A DNA stretch of 64,000 nt. It comes from CADCVW01 sp964251385. GTDB taxonomy: Bacteria; Pseudomonadota; Alphaproteobacteria; Sphingomonadales; Sphingomonadaceae. The notes under the pieces were generated by a model. The model had not been told where the DNA came from. It did not search any database and was given only the letters and a program-made list of their open reading frames with translations. The stretch lies in assembly GCA_964251385.1 (NCBI GenBank), contig CAXUJK010000001.1, positions 744,001-808,000 on the forward strand. The letters run 5' to 3'. Both the position numbers and the translations under genes were made by a program. Below are positions 8,026 through 17,049 of the stretch, in pieces (the stretch's first letter is position 1; every line of letters starts with the position of its first letter).

Positions 8026-8850
8026 ATGGGCACGTCGGCAACGCGACACGAAAATCTGCTCGGCGATTTCCTCAAGGATCGGCGGGCGCGGCTCGACCCG
8101 GAGGCGTTCGGGTTCGGTTCCTCACGGCGGCGTACCCCCGGGCTGCGCCGGGAGGAGGTGGCGCAGCGCGCGGACGTCAGCGCGACCTGGTACACGTGGC
8201 TCGAACAGGGGCGGCACGGCGCGCCCTCGGCGGACGTTCTCGACCGGCTGTCCGGGGCCCTGCAGCTGACCGCGTCCGAGCGCGAGCACCTGTTCCTGAT
8301 CGCGCGCCCCCAGCCCGCGATCCGCCGTGTTTCGGTGTCGGAAGTGACCCCGGCGCTGCAGCGGATGCTCGACTCGCTCGAAAACAACCCCGCGATCATC
8401 AAGTCCGCCGCGTGGGACATCCTGGCGTGGAACCGCGCCGCCGCCGCCGTGCTGACCGATTACTCCAAGCTTGAGCCCGCCGACCGCAACATCCTCAAGC
8501 TCCTGTTCCGCGACCCGGGAATCCGCAGCCGCAATCCGCATTGGGAAAGCCAGGCGCGCGCCGTGGTCGCGACGTTCCGTCTGCAGATGGCGAGGGCGGG
8601 CTGCGGCGACACCGCGCGCGCGCTGGTGGACGAGATGTGCGACACCAGTCGCGAATTCGCCAGCCTGTGGCGAGACAACGATGTCGATGCCTACGGCGAG
8701 GGCATCAAGGAGATCGAACATCCGACCGCCGGGCTGCTCGCCCTCGAATATTCGTCGTACGCGGTCGACGGCAAGCCCGACCTCAGCCTGCTCATCTACA
8801 CGCCAGCGACGCCCGACGACCTGGCCCGCGTCCGCGCGCTGCTCCGCTAG
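8026..8850 (+). CDS. Helix-turn-helix transcriptional regulator, MmyB type
   Basis: About 274 residues. The amino-terminal XRE-like domain (residues about 10-75) includes LGDFLKDRRARLDPE, RRTPGLRREEVAQRADVSA and WYTWLEQGR, the signature of this group. The carboxyl two-thirds is the MmyB-like ligand-binding domain (ILAWNRAAAAVLTDY and the hydrophobic LLALEYSSYAVDG), which in MmyB binds a fatty acid-like ligand. ATG 8026 was chosen as the first start that gives the normal short amino terminus. It is divergent from the dienelactone hydrolase gene across 184 bp and probably controls it or the SDR that follows. Confidence 0.85.
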   Translation: MGTSATRHENLLGDFLKDRRARLDPEAFGFGSSRRRTPGLRREEVAQRADVSATWYTWLEQGRHGAPSADVLDRLSGALQLTASEREHLFLIARPQPAIRRVSVSEVTPALQRMLDSLENNPAIIKSAAWDILAWNRAAAAVLTDYSKLEPADRNILKLLFRDPGIRSRNPHWESQARAVVATFRLQMARAGCGDTARALVDEMCDTSREFASLWRDNDVDAYGEGIKEIEHPTAGLLALEYSSYAVDGKPDLSLLIYTPATPDDLARVRALLR

Positions 8851-8960
8851 CGTCCGGCGGCTCATGCCGATCCGGGTAGCCGCGATACTAGCATGAGCTC
8901 ACGTCTTTTCGCGGGTGCACAGCGCGCGCATCTGACGATCACTCAGTTCAGGAGATCGTC

Positions 8961-9875
8961 ATGCGCATATTCGTCACCGGAGCCACGGGGTACATCGGGT
9001 CCGCCGTCGCCGCCGAGCTCCTCGCCGCGGGGCACGACGTGCTCGGCCTTGCCCGCAACGCCGACTCCGACCGCAAGCTCGAAGCGGCCGGAGTCGAACC
9101 GCATCGAGGCGCGCTGACCGACCTCGACGCGCTCGCGGCGGGCGCGCGCGCCTGCGACGGCGTGGCGCACCTCGCCTTCATCCACGACTTCTCGCAATAT
9201 GAGGAGAACGGACGTATCGACCGCCGCGCGGTGTCGGCATTGGCGGACGCGCTGGCCGGATCGGACAAGCCGCTCGTCATCACCTCCGGCGTCACGGTCG
9301 CCGCGTCCGGCCGAACCGTGACCGAAGACGATCCGGCGACCTCCGACAGTCCGTCGGCCGTGCGCACGCCGTCGGAAGAGGTTGTGCTAGCCGCCGCCGC
9401 GCTGGGCGTGCGTTCGGTGGTCGTGCGGTTGCCTACGTCGGTCCATGGCCCCGGCGACACCGCCTTCGTTCCCGCGCTCGTCGACATCGCGCGGCGAGCC
9501 GGTTTTTCCGCTTATGTCAGGGACGGCGCGAACCGCTGGCCCGCCGTCCACCGCCTCGACGCGGCGCGCCTGTTCCGGCTGGCGCTCGAAAAAGCCCCGC
9601 CGGGCACGCGCCTGCACGGCGTGGCCGAGGAAGGGATCGCGCTGAGCACGATCGCCGAGACGATCGGCGAAGGATTGGGCCTGCCGGTGCGCGGCATCCC
9701 GGCGGACGACGCGGCGGCGCACTTCGATTGGTTGGCGCTCTTCGTCGGGCTTGACTCGCCCGCTTCGAGCGACGCCACCCGAAGACTGCTCGACTGGCAT
9801 CCGCGCGAAAAGGGCTTGCTGGAGGACATGCGCGACAGCGGCTATTTCGCGGCAAAGGCGCTGGAGCCTGCTTGA
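8961..9875 (+). CDS. NAD-dependent epimerase/reductase (extended SDR)
   Basis: Begins MRIFVTGATGYIGSAVAAEL, an extended-SDR dinucleotide-binding motif (GxxGxxG). DGVAHLAFIHDF follows, with a substrate-binding carboxyl half. The catalytic Tyr/Lys pair of classical SDRs is not obvious, as in several epimerase-like reductases whose usual YxxxK is replaced (here RTPSEEVVLAAAALG). AGGAG precedes the ATG by 6 bases. 304 residues. The substrate cannot be predicted. It lies in tandem with the MmyB-type regulator, 110 bp downstream, and converges with the MFS gene. Confidence 0.75.
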   Translation: MRIFVTGATGYIGSAVAAELLAAGHDVLGLARNADSDRKLEAAGVEPHRGALTDLDALAAGARACDGVAHLAFIHDFSQYEENGRIDRRAVSALADALAGSDKPLVITSGVTVAASGRTVTEDDPATSDSPSAVRTPSEEVVLAAAALGVRSVVVRLPTSVHGPGDTAFVPALVDIARRAGFSAYVRDGANRWPAVHRLDAARLFRLALEKAPPGTRLHGVAEEGIALSTIAETIGEGLGLPVRGIPADDAAAHFDWLALFVGLDSPASSDATRRLLDWHPREKGLLEDMRDSGYFAAKALEPA

Positions 9876-9885
9876 CGCGCGCCGG

Positions 9886-11256
9886 TCAGCCTTCGGGAAT
9901 GGCGCGCATGGCGCAGCGGCTGGAGAGGAACAGGAGGCTCGCAATCGGCAGCATCACGCCGACCACCAGCGCGATCGCCTCGCCGACGCGGGCCTCGTTT
10001 CCGAGCACATGGTCGGTGACGAGAGCGACGAGCACGGGTCCGAGGCCGCCGCCCACCAGCCCGACGATCAGCACGAAGATCGCGGTCACGCGTCCGCGCA
10101 GCGCGGGCGGGGCCACCATGCGCCACGTCGCGTAGGACGACGCGCCGGTGATCCCGACCCCGGTCATCCCCAGCGCGAGCATCCCGAGCACCAGTTCGGG
10201 CGTCGGCATGAAGTAGGCGCCGGCGAGGAGCGGCAAGGCCAACAGCACGACGACGCCGGACACGAGCAGGTACGCGTCGCGGCGGCCCGAGCGGAACACG
10301 CGGTCGAGCAGCACGCCGCCGCCGAACGCGCCGATCGCGCCCGACACCGACACGGCGAGCCCGAAACTCCACCCGATCTGCCCGGGACCCAGCCCGAAGC
10401 GCCGCTCAAGGAACGCGGGCGTCCAGGCCGCGATCGCGTAGCTGATCAGCGACATGAGCGCGAAGCCCGAAAAGCAGCGGATCAGCAGCCCGCCGCGTTC
10501 CCAAAACAACGCGCGCAGTCCCGACGCGGCGCCCGATTTCGGCTTGGGGGCCCCGTATTTGCGCGGATCGGTGATGGCGAAGGCGAGCAGGGCGATGACT
10601 AAGCCGGGCAAGCCGGTGACGAGGAACACGACTTGCCAGGACGAGACCGCGCCGACGATCGGTACGAGCACCTGCGCCTGTCCCGCGAACAGGCCGACGA
10701 CGGCTCCCCCGACCGCAAGCGCCAGCCCGGAGCCCAGGAAGTAGCCCGCGCTGTACACGCCCATCGGCGTCGCGACGCGGTCGGGCGGGAACAGGTCGCT
10801 GATCAGCGACACCGCCGCGGGCGCGAGCGTCGCCTCGCCCGCTCCGACCGCGATGCGGCCCGCGAACAGTTCGGCGAAACTGCGCGCCAAGCCGCAGAAC
10901 GCCGCGCTCAGCGACCAGAACGTGATGCCCAAGTAGAGGATCAGGCGGCGCGGGTAGCGGTCGACCAGATAGCCGAGCGGCAGCGCGGCGATGCTGTAGA
11001 AGAGGCCGAACGCGAACCCCTGGAGCAGCCCGACCTGCGTGTCCGAAAGACCGAGGTCGGCCTTGATCGGCGTGACCAGCAGCGAGATGATCTGCCGGTC
11101 GAGCACCGACAGCAACGAAAAGACGAGCAGGATCGCGACCGTTCCCCACGCCGCGGCGGCGGGCGGCGTTTCGGCCGACGAAGGTTCCGGACTGGTATCG
11201 ACGCCGGCCGCGAGCGCGGCAGCCGCCTCGGGACCGTCAAGCAATTGCGTGGACAT
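9886..11256 (-). CDS. MFS transporter, Spinster-like
   Basis: Integral inner-membrane transporter of 456 residues. A short acidic amino tail precedes about 12 hydrophobic segments starting at AILLVFSLLSVLDRQIISL. SDTQVGLLQGFAFGLFYSI and the loop GYLVDRYPRRLIL between helices 2 and 3 are the MFS motif A of the Spinster-like group. The gene overlaps the end of the P450 gene by 20 bp, so the two are translationally coupled; it may import the P450 substrate or export its product. Direction and substrate are unknown. Confidence 0.85.
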   Translation of the reverse strand: MSTQLLDGPEAAAALAAGVDTSPEPSSAETPPAAAAWGTVAILLVFSLLSVLDRQIISLLVTPIKADLGLSDTQVGLLQGFAFGLFYSIAALPLGYLVDRYPRRLILYLGITFWSLSAAFCGLARSFAELFAGRIAVGAGEATLAPAAVSLISDLFPPDRVATPMGVYSAGYFLGSGLALAVGGAVVGLFAGQAQVLVPIVGAVSSWQVVFLVTGLPGLVIALLAFAITDPRKYGAPKPKSGAASGLRALFWERGGLLIRCFSGFALMSLISYAIAAWTPAFLERRFGLGPGQIGWSFGLAVSVSGAIGAFGGGVLLDRVFRSGRRDAYLLVSGVVVLLALPLLAGAYFMPTPELVLGMLALGMTGVGITGASSYATWRMVAPPALRGRVTAIFVLIVGLVGGGLGPVLVALVTDHVLGNEARVGEAIALVVGVMLPIASLLFLSSRCAMRAIPEG

Positions 11257-12586
11257 GGCGCTCCTCCATCCGGGCGGTCGGCACGGAGAACCGCACGGGC
11301 AGGCTGACGAGCGCGGTGTGGTTGTTGCACATCAGCCAGCGTTCGTCGCCGTCGACGGCGAGGTCGGGGAGGCGTTCGAGCAGCGCGACCAGCATCAGCT
11401 CGATCTCGAGCCGCGCAAGGTGGCGGCCGAGACAACTATGCTCGCCCACGCCGTAGCCGACGTGCGGGTTGGGCTTGCGGGCGATGTCGAAGGCGTACGG
11501 GTCGTCGAACACACGCTCGTCGCGGTTGGCGGATACGAGCCAGCACATGACCCAGTCGCCCTCGGCGATGCGCTTGCCTCCGAACTCGACGTCGCGGGTG
11601 GCGAGGCGGAACTTGTGCTTGGACGGATTGCTCCAGCGCACGAACTCTTCGGCGGCGGACGACGCGAGCGCCGGGTCGGCGCGCAGCCGTTCCGCCTGTT
11701 CGGGCGACCGCATCAGTTCGCGCATGCCGACCGACAGCGCGTCGCGCGTCGTCTCCAGCCCCGCCACCACGATCGCGAATGCCCACCAGCCCATGTCGCG
11801 CGCATCCAGCGGCGCGCCGTCCACCTCCATCGACCCGATCACGCCCGTGAAGTCGTCGCGCGGGTCGGACTGCCTCTGGTTCGCGAGCGCGGACATGTAA
11901 TCGTGGATCGCGGCCATGTGGAAACGCTGCGTTTTGGAGGCGTCGCCGTCGATCTGATACGCCGGGTCCTGCGCGCCCATGAACGCGGCGCAGTGATGCT
12001 GAATGATGGCGTGGTCGGCGGCGGGGACACCCATCATCTCGCACACCAGCCGCGCCGGCAGCCGCGCCGCCACGTCCTCCACCAGGTCGCAGCGGCCGCG
12101 CGGCGCGACTTGGTCGATGATGTCGTCCACGCATGCCTGCACCGTGTCCCGCATCCGCGAGACCGCCGCCGCCGCGAAATGCTTGTTGAACGGCCTGCGC
12201 ACGGCGAGGTGGCGGGGCGGATCGGTGTGCGTCGGGATCGATCCGTAGCCGCCGGCGTGACGCTGTTCGGGCGTCGGCGGCGCGGCCGACAGGGGTATCA
12301 GGCCGCCCAGATCGGACGAGAACGTCTCCGCATCCTTGAGCACGGCCACGATGTCGGCGTGGCGCGTGACCGACCAGAAGGGGCGCACGCCACCTTGGGT
12401 CCAGTGCACGGGATCGTCGCGGCGGAGCTCTTCGAACAAGGCATGATCCTCGCCGAACGCGAAGAAGGGTGCGCGCGTCAGCTTGGCGTCTACCTCCGTC
12501 CAGTCCACCGGCCACGCCCTCAAATGCTTCGGCCGACGCTGCACCACCGGCACCGACCGCGCCAGCGGACCGCGCGGACGGATCAT
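11237..12586 (-). CDS. Cytochrome P450
   Basis: Soluble bacterial P450 of 449 residues, a haem monooxygenase. The I-helix oxygen-activation motif is VVAGLETTRDAL, the ExxR motif is in AEEFVRW, and the haem-thiolate loop is GYGVGEHSCLGRHLARLE, with Tyr where Phe is more usual at the start of the loop. ATG 12586 gives a roughly 25-residue arginine-rich lead before VDWTEVDAKLTRAPFFAF; a shorter start within that lead is possible. It is followed by the overlapping MFS gene and is divergent from a TauD-type oxygenase (91 bp). Substrate unknown. Confidence 0.9.
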   Translation of the reverse strand: MIRPRGPLARSVPVVQRRPKHLRAWPVDWTEVDAKLTRAPFFAFGEDHALFEELRRDDPVHWTQGGVRPFWSVTRHADIVAVLKDAETFSSDLGGLIPLSAAPPTPEQRHAGGYGSIPTHTDPPRHLAVRRPFNKHFAAAAVSRMRDTVQACVDDIIDQVAPRGRCDLVEDVAARLPARLVCEMMGVPAADHAIIQHHCAAFMGAQDPAYQIDGDASKTQRFHMAAIHDYMSALANQRQSDPRDDFTGVIGSMEVDGAPLDARDMGWWAFAIVVAGLETTRDALSVGMRELMRSPEQAERLRADPALASSAAEEFVRWSNPSKHKFRLATRDVEFGGKRIAEGDWVMCWLVSANRDERVFDDPYAFDIARKPNPHVGYGVGEHSCLGRHLARLEIELMLVALLERLPDLAVDGDERWLMCNNHTALVSLPVRFSVPTARMEERHVHAIA

Positions 12587-12677
12587 GCAATGAACGGATC
12601 GCGAAAGCAGCGATGGGCGCAAGGCCACGCGGATTGGCTTAGCTTCGCAAACGTCGGCACGTTCGAAGGAGAAGCGC

Positions 12678-13577
12678 ATGGCGAGCACCCTCACGCGGAA
12701 TACGCTCGTGGTGGAGCCCGTGCGGCCGGACTTCGTCGCCCGGGTGACCGGCCTTAATTTAAGGGAGCGCTTGGACGACGCGGCCGTGCGCGCGATCGAG
12801 GAGGCGATCTGGACGTACGCCGTGCTCGTCTTCCCGAACCAGCCGCTCAGCGTCGACGAACAAGTGGCGTTCGGCCGGAGCTTCGGTCCGCTCGATACCG
12901 GCCTGCAAAAAAAGCTGCTCGGCAAGGTGCAAACGCGGCTGGGCAACGAAGCGGTGAGCGACATCTCCAACGTGTCCGCCGAGGGCGGCGTCGCCGACCG
13001 CAGGCACAAGCAGGCAATGATGAACGTCGGCAACCAATTCTGGCACACCGACTCCTCGTACGAGCACCACCCGTTCCGCTATTCGATCCTGGCCGCGCAA
13101 TGCGCGGTGAGCTGGGGCGGCGAGACCGAGTTCGCCGACCTGCGCGCTGCCTGGGACGCGCTCGACGCCCGCACCCGCGCGCTCGTCGCCGACCGGTCGG
13201 GCGTGTTCTTCTCGCACAACACGCGCCAGTGGCTGGGCATCGAGGATTCGGCGGAGGACATGGCCGCCTACCCGCCCGTGCGCTGGCCGCTGGTCCGCAC
13301 GCATCCGGGGTCGGGCCGCAAGCTGTTGTGGATCGACAGCAAGGTGCGCGAGATTTCGGGCATGTCCGTCCCCGAGGGGCGCGCGCTGGCGCACGAACTG
13401 CTCGAACATGTCGGCGCGCGCGAACGCGTGTACGCGCACGACTGGTCGGCGGGCGACGTGGTCATGTGGGACAACCGGTCCGTGCTCCATCGCGGCCGCC
13501 GCTTCGACATGGACGAACGGCGCGAGATGCGGCGCGTGTCCACGGTGGACGACTCCGCATCGCTCGGCGTCGCCTGA
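12678..13577 (+). CDS. TauD/TfdA family Fe(II)/2-oxoglutarate dioxygenase
   Basis: 299 residues. The iron facial triad is visible as HTD in NQFWHTDSSYEHHPF and the distal His in WDNRSVLHRGRRFDM; a downstream Arg in REMRRVS would bind 2-oxoglutarate. The layout fits the TfdA-like group, which hydroxylates next to an ether, sulfonate or carboxylate and so cleaves or activates the substrate. GAAGGAG precedes the ATG. It is divergent from the P450-MFS pair. A second, only distantly similar member lies at 17050-17997. Substrate not predictable. Confidence 0.87.
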   Translation: MASTLTRNTLVVEPVRPDFVARVTGLNLRERLDDAAVRAIEEAIWTYAVLVFPNQPLSVDEQVAFGRSFGPLDTGLQKKLLGKVQTRLGNEAVSDISNVSAEGGVADRRHKQAMMNVGNQFWHTDSSYEHHPFRYSILAAQCAVSWGGETEFADLRAAWDALDARTRALVADRSGVFFSHNTRQWLGIEDSAEDMAAYPPVRWPLVRTHPGSGRKLLWIDSKVREISGMSVPEGRALAHELLEHVGARERVYAHDWSAGDVVMWDNRSVLHRGRRFDMDERREMRRVSTVDDSASLGVA

Positions 13578-13614
13578 TCGCGTTGAATTCCCGCGGCGCG
13601 CTCACCCTGCGTCG

Positions 13615-14334
13615 TCAAGCGCTCGCATAGACGCCGCGGCCGAATACGCGATCGAGATCGTCCGCGGTCGCCATCGCGAAGGTGCTTCCGATCCCGTCGA
13701 AGATGCGCGTCGCGCGCCTAACCGCGGGGCGGGTGTCGATTTCGTCGAACCAGCGCGCGATCGCCGGATAGTCGATCGGCGAGACGCGGGTCCAACCCAG
13801 TTCCCCGTAGCGCTTCGCCTGATTTCGGATCCATGGGAACAGCGCGATGTCGGCGATCGAGTAGTCGTCGCCAGCCATGTATCTCGCCTGCGCGAGCCTG
13901 CTTTCGACGACACCGTAGAGCCGCTTCATCTCGGTCGTGTAGCGGCTCAACGCGTAATCGTTTCCGGCCGGAGCAAAGCTTTTGAAGTGATTGAATTGGC
14001 CGCACATCGGGCCGATGCTCGTCGTCTGGAACATCAGCCACTCCAAGATTTTCACGCGAGCCGACGGTTCATCGGAGAACAGCTTGCCGCTCTTCTCGGC
14101 CAGATAGAACAGGATGGCACCGGACTCGGTGATGACACTGCGTGAACCGCCCATGCCATCCTCGTCGACAAAAACCGGGATCTTGCTGTTCAAGTTCAGT
14201 GCGACAAAGGAGTCGGCGAATTGCTCTCCTTTCCAGATGTCGAGCTTATGCAGGTCGTAGCGCGCTTCGACCTCTTCGAGCATGATGTTGATCTTCAGAA
14301 CGTTTGGAGTGCCGTACCCGTAAAGCTTCATCAT
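13615..14334 (-). CDS. Glutathione S-transferase, YfcG/Ure2p-like
   Basis: About 239 residues. The thioredoxin-like amino domain runs from MMKLYGYGTPNVLKINIMLE to the glutathione-contact motif ITESGAILFYLAEKSG. The all-helical carboxyl domain contains WLMFQTTSIGPMCGQFNHF and DYSIADIALFPWI. This pattern (TPN near the start, then GPxxGQ..HF) is that of the disulfide-reductase/lyase-like YfcG group. One of five GST-fold genes in the window. The start is 14334 or the adjacent ATG 14331; the longer frame has no support. It lies 84 bp downstream of the TonB receptor on the same strand. Confidence 0.85.
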   Translation of the reverse strand: MMKLYGYGTPNVLKINIMLEEVEARYDLHKLDIWKGEQFADSFVALNLNSKIPVFVDEDGMGGSRSVITESGAILFYLAEKSGKLFSDEPSARVKILEWLMFQTTSIGPMCGQFNHFKSFAPAGNDYALSRYTTEMKRLYGVVESRLAQARYMAGDDYSIADIALFPWIRNQAKRYGELGWTRVSPIDYPAIARWFDEIDTRPAVRRATRIFDGIGSTFAMATADDLDRVFGRGVYASA

Positions 14335-14418
14335 GGTTTCCGCGCCCGTTGTATTGATGCGGCGTCGGCTGACTTCCCGAGGCACATCGACTCTGCTCAC
14401 GCGTTGCTCGGGACAGGC

Positions 14419-16896
14419 TCAGAAGCGGTAGGAGGCCGTCACTCCATAGGTCGCGGGCTGCCCGGCATAGCGCACCACGACATCCGTGACCCGGACGACG
14501 TTGGTCCAGTAATATTCGTCAAAGATGTTCTTGCCCCACACAAAGGCGCGCCAGCTTCCGTCCGGGCCTTCGACCCCGAACTGCGCGTCGACCGTCGTGT
14601 ATGCGCGGATGTCGAACAGGTCGAGGTTCACCTGCGACGCGCCGGGTGGGTTGAACACGGCCGACGTCTTGCTGCGGTAGGCGACGTTGACGCCCGCGAA
14701 CGCGCCCAGCGTTTCCGTGATCGGCCGCGTATAGTTGATGTCGCCGTTGAGGCTCAGCTTCGGCGTGAAGTTGAAGCGGGAGCCCGACTGGTCCTGCAGG
14801 ACGCCGTCGACCGTCTGGCCGGTGTAGCGGCGGATCTCGCTGTCGATGTACGTCCCGCTGCCCGACAGCGTCAGGCCCCGCGCGGGGCGCAGCACGACCG
14901 AGCCCTCCGCGCCCCGGATCCGCGATTCGGGGATCGTGTCCTGCGCGTTGATGTTGCCGAACGGAGGGCCGACGTTGATGCGCGCGCGCAGCTGCTTGTC
15001 GACATAGTCGTACTGGAAGATCGCGCCTTCGACCCGCAGCATGCGGCCGAAGCTCGCGCGCGCGCCGAGTTCGTATGCGGTGAGCTCCTCCTGCACGACG
15101 GGCCGGTAGGCGACGTTGTCCGTGGTGTTGAGCGTGCTGAAATTGCCCGCCTTGAACCCGCGGCTGATGCGCCCGTAGATGAGGGAGCGGGGCGTGGGGT
15201 TCCAGTTGACGTTGACCGTCCACGGCACGTTGTCCTCCTTCAGCACCCGGTTGGACAGAGTGGAGGTGAACAGCGGCGGATTTTCAGTGTCCTCGGCCGC
15301 CGCGGCGGCGGACGTGTAGATGCCGATGCAATCGCCCACCGCGAGCTGGCCGACGGGCGCGAGCCCGGCTCCCGCGCGGAAGAAGTTGATCAGCCCAGTG
15401 TAGGCGGGCGCGGAAAACGCGTCGCGCACGGTGCCACAGCCGCGGAACCTGCGCTCGTCCCGGCTGTACCGGATGCCGCCGCTGACGCTGAGTTGCTCGC
15501 TCAGCTCGAATTCGAGGTTGGTGAATGCCGCGAAATTCTCGATCCGTTGGCTGACGTCGATCGCGGCACCCGTCGCGCGCCGACCGAAGATGTTTTGAAC
15601 CTGGGACGAATCGGTGATGTTCTGATCGACGATGTCGCGCGTGCGGTCGCGGCCGTAATTGGCCCCGACCAGCCACTGGAACGGGCCGAACTCGGCGCTC
15701 AACCGCACTTCCTGCGCGAACGTCTTGATCCTGCTCGTCTGCGCGCCCCGGTAAAGCGTGGCGATGCCGATCCCGTCGAAGTCGGTCACCGACTCGCGAT
15801 CGAAGTCGGCGTAGGAGGTGATCGATGTCAGCGTGATCGCCTCGTTCAGGTCGAGGTCGAGGCGGAGCGATCCCTGGATGAACCGGTCGTCGCGCGCGAG
15901 GTCGACGCCGCCGTCGAAGTCTGCGTCGCGCGCGTTGTCGCCGGCAAGCAGGTCCGGCCGTGTCACGACGAGGCCGTTGGCACCGATCACCGGCGCGCCC
16001 GCGGCGTCGACGACGACGATGTCACGGTCCACCCGGGCGACGTTGCCCGGGAACACGGCCACGAGCTGCGCGGCCGTCGTGTCCGACTTGTCGACCCAGC
16101 CGTTGACGTTGAGCGTCGCGCGAAATGAGGAGACGGGTTCCCATTCGACGATCGCGCGGCCGGTGTAGTTCTCGATCTTGCCCAGCCCGTCGTCGCGCGT
16201 CAGGCTGCGCTGCCAATCGTCGCCGAACGCGTAACGGCCCGCGACGCGCGCCTTTATCGTGTCGCTCAGCGGGCCGCTGACATAGCCTTCGATCTGACCT
16301 CGCGCGAAACGGCCGATCGTGCCCAGAATGCCCGCTTCGAACGCGTCCGTCGGCTTGGCGGCGATGTAGTTGATCGCGCCGCCCGTCGAGTTCTGGCCGT
16401 ACAACGTCCCCTGCGGGCCTTTGAGCACTTCGACGCGCTGGAGGTCGAAGGCCGCGCCCTGCGTCAGCACGGGAAAGGCGAGCGGCACTTCGTCGACATA
16501 CACCGCGACTGACGAGCTCGATCCGGCGCTGGGCTCGTTCACGCCGACACCGCGCAGCGTGTAGATGGGGGTGGAAAAGCCGCTGTCGCTGACGGACAGG
16601 CCGGGGACGAGCTTGGCCAGGTCCTCCGCCTGCGTGATGTTGCGGTCGACGAGCGCCTGGCCATCCACGGCGGTAATGGAAAGGCCGACGTCGGTCAGCA
16701 CCTGGTTGCGGCGCTGCGCGGTGACGACGATCTCGCCGGCGTTGGTTTCCGTCTCGATCGGGGTCGCGGATGCGGGTTCCGGGGCGGGCGTGTCCTGCGC
16801 CGCGGCGGGAACGGCCACCACGGCAAGCAAGGGCGCGGTAGCGAACATCCACGTAGGCCGCAGGCGCGAGATTTGCAGATGCAGGCCAGTCGTCAT
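14419..16896 (-). CDS. TonB-dependent outer-membrane receptor
   Basis: 825 residues. A signal peptide (WMFATAPLLAVVAVPAAAQ) is followed by a TonB-box-like stretch (NAGEIVVTAQRRNQ). The plug domain contains VGLSITAVDGQALVDRNI and VEVLKGPQGTLYGQNSTGGA, and the long beta-barrel ends in an aromatic residue (GVTASYRF). Such receptors import large or hydrophobic compounds across the outer membrane using TonB energy; in sphingomonads many serve carbon sources rather than iron. ATG 16896 follows GGAGAGAG and begins just before the signal peptide. Neighbours suggest a role in uptake of the catabolic substrate. Confidence 0.93.
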   Translation of the reverse strand: MTTGLHLQISRLRPTWMFATAPLLAVVAVPAAAQDTPAPEPASATPIETETNAGEIVVTAQRRNQVLTDVGLSITAVDGQALVDRNITQAEDLAKLVPGLSVSDSGFSTPIYTLRGVGVNEPSAGSSSSVAVYVDEVPLAFPVLTQGAAFDLQRVEVLKGPQGTLYGQNSTGGAINYIAAKPTDAFEAGILGTIGRFARGQIEGYVSGPLSDTIKARVAGRYAFGDDWQRSLTRDDGLGKIENYTGRAIVEWEPVSSFRATLNVNGWVDKSDTTAAQLVAVFPGNVARVDRDIVVVDAAGAPVIGANGLVVTRPDLLAGDNARDADFDGGVDLARDDRFIQGSLRLDLDLNEAITLTSITSYADFDRESVTDFDGIGIATLYRGAQTSRIKTFAQEVRLSAEFGPFQWLVGANYGRDRTRDIVDQNITDSSQVQNIFGRRATGAAIDVSQRIENFAAFTNLEFELSEQLSVSGGIRYSRDERRFRGCGTVRDAFSAPAYTGLINFFRAGAGLAPVGQLAVGDCIGIYTSAAAAAEDTENPPLFTSTLSNRVLKEDNVPWTVNVNWNPTPRSLIYGRISRGFKAGNFSTLNTTDNVAYRPVVQEELTAYELGARASFGRMLRVEGAIFQYDYVDKQLRARINVGPPFGNINAQDTIPESRIRGAEGSVVLRPARGLTLSGSGTYIDSEIRRYTGQTVDGVLQDQSGSRFNFTPKLSLNGDINYTRPITETLGAFAGVNVAYRSKTSAVFNPPGASQVNLDLFDIRAYTTVDAQFGVEGPDGSWRAFVWGKNIFDEYYWTNVVRVTDVVVRYAGQPATYGVTASYRF

Positions 16897-17049
16897 GAGC
16901 TCTCTCCAGCGCCGATGCCGGCGCGTCCGGCGTCCGCGTTCGGGCTGCCTCGCGATCATGCTATCGACATGCTCCGCCCGCGCCGACGCGTATCATTTCA
17001 AGAATGCGATTATCCCATGTGTTCCGCGCGCCCGCAGGAGGCCGACTGC

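Noticed and set aside
14221..16128. 635-residue plus-strand frame opposite the first TonB receptor
   Set aside because: Same kind of high-GC shadow; overlaps a GST start and a receptor with clear motifs.
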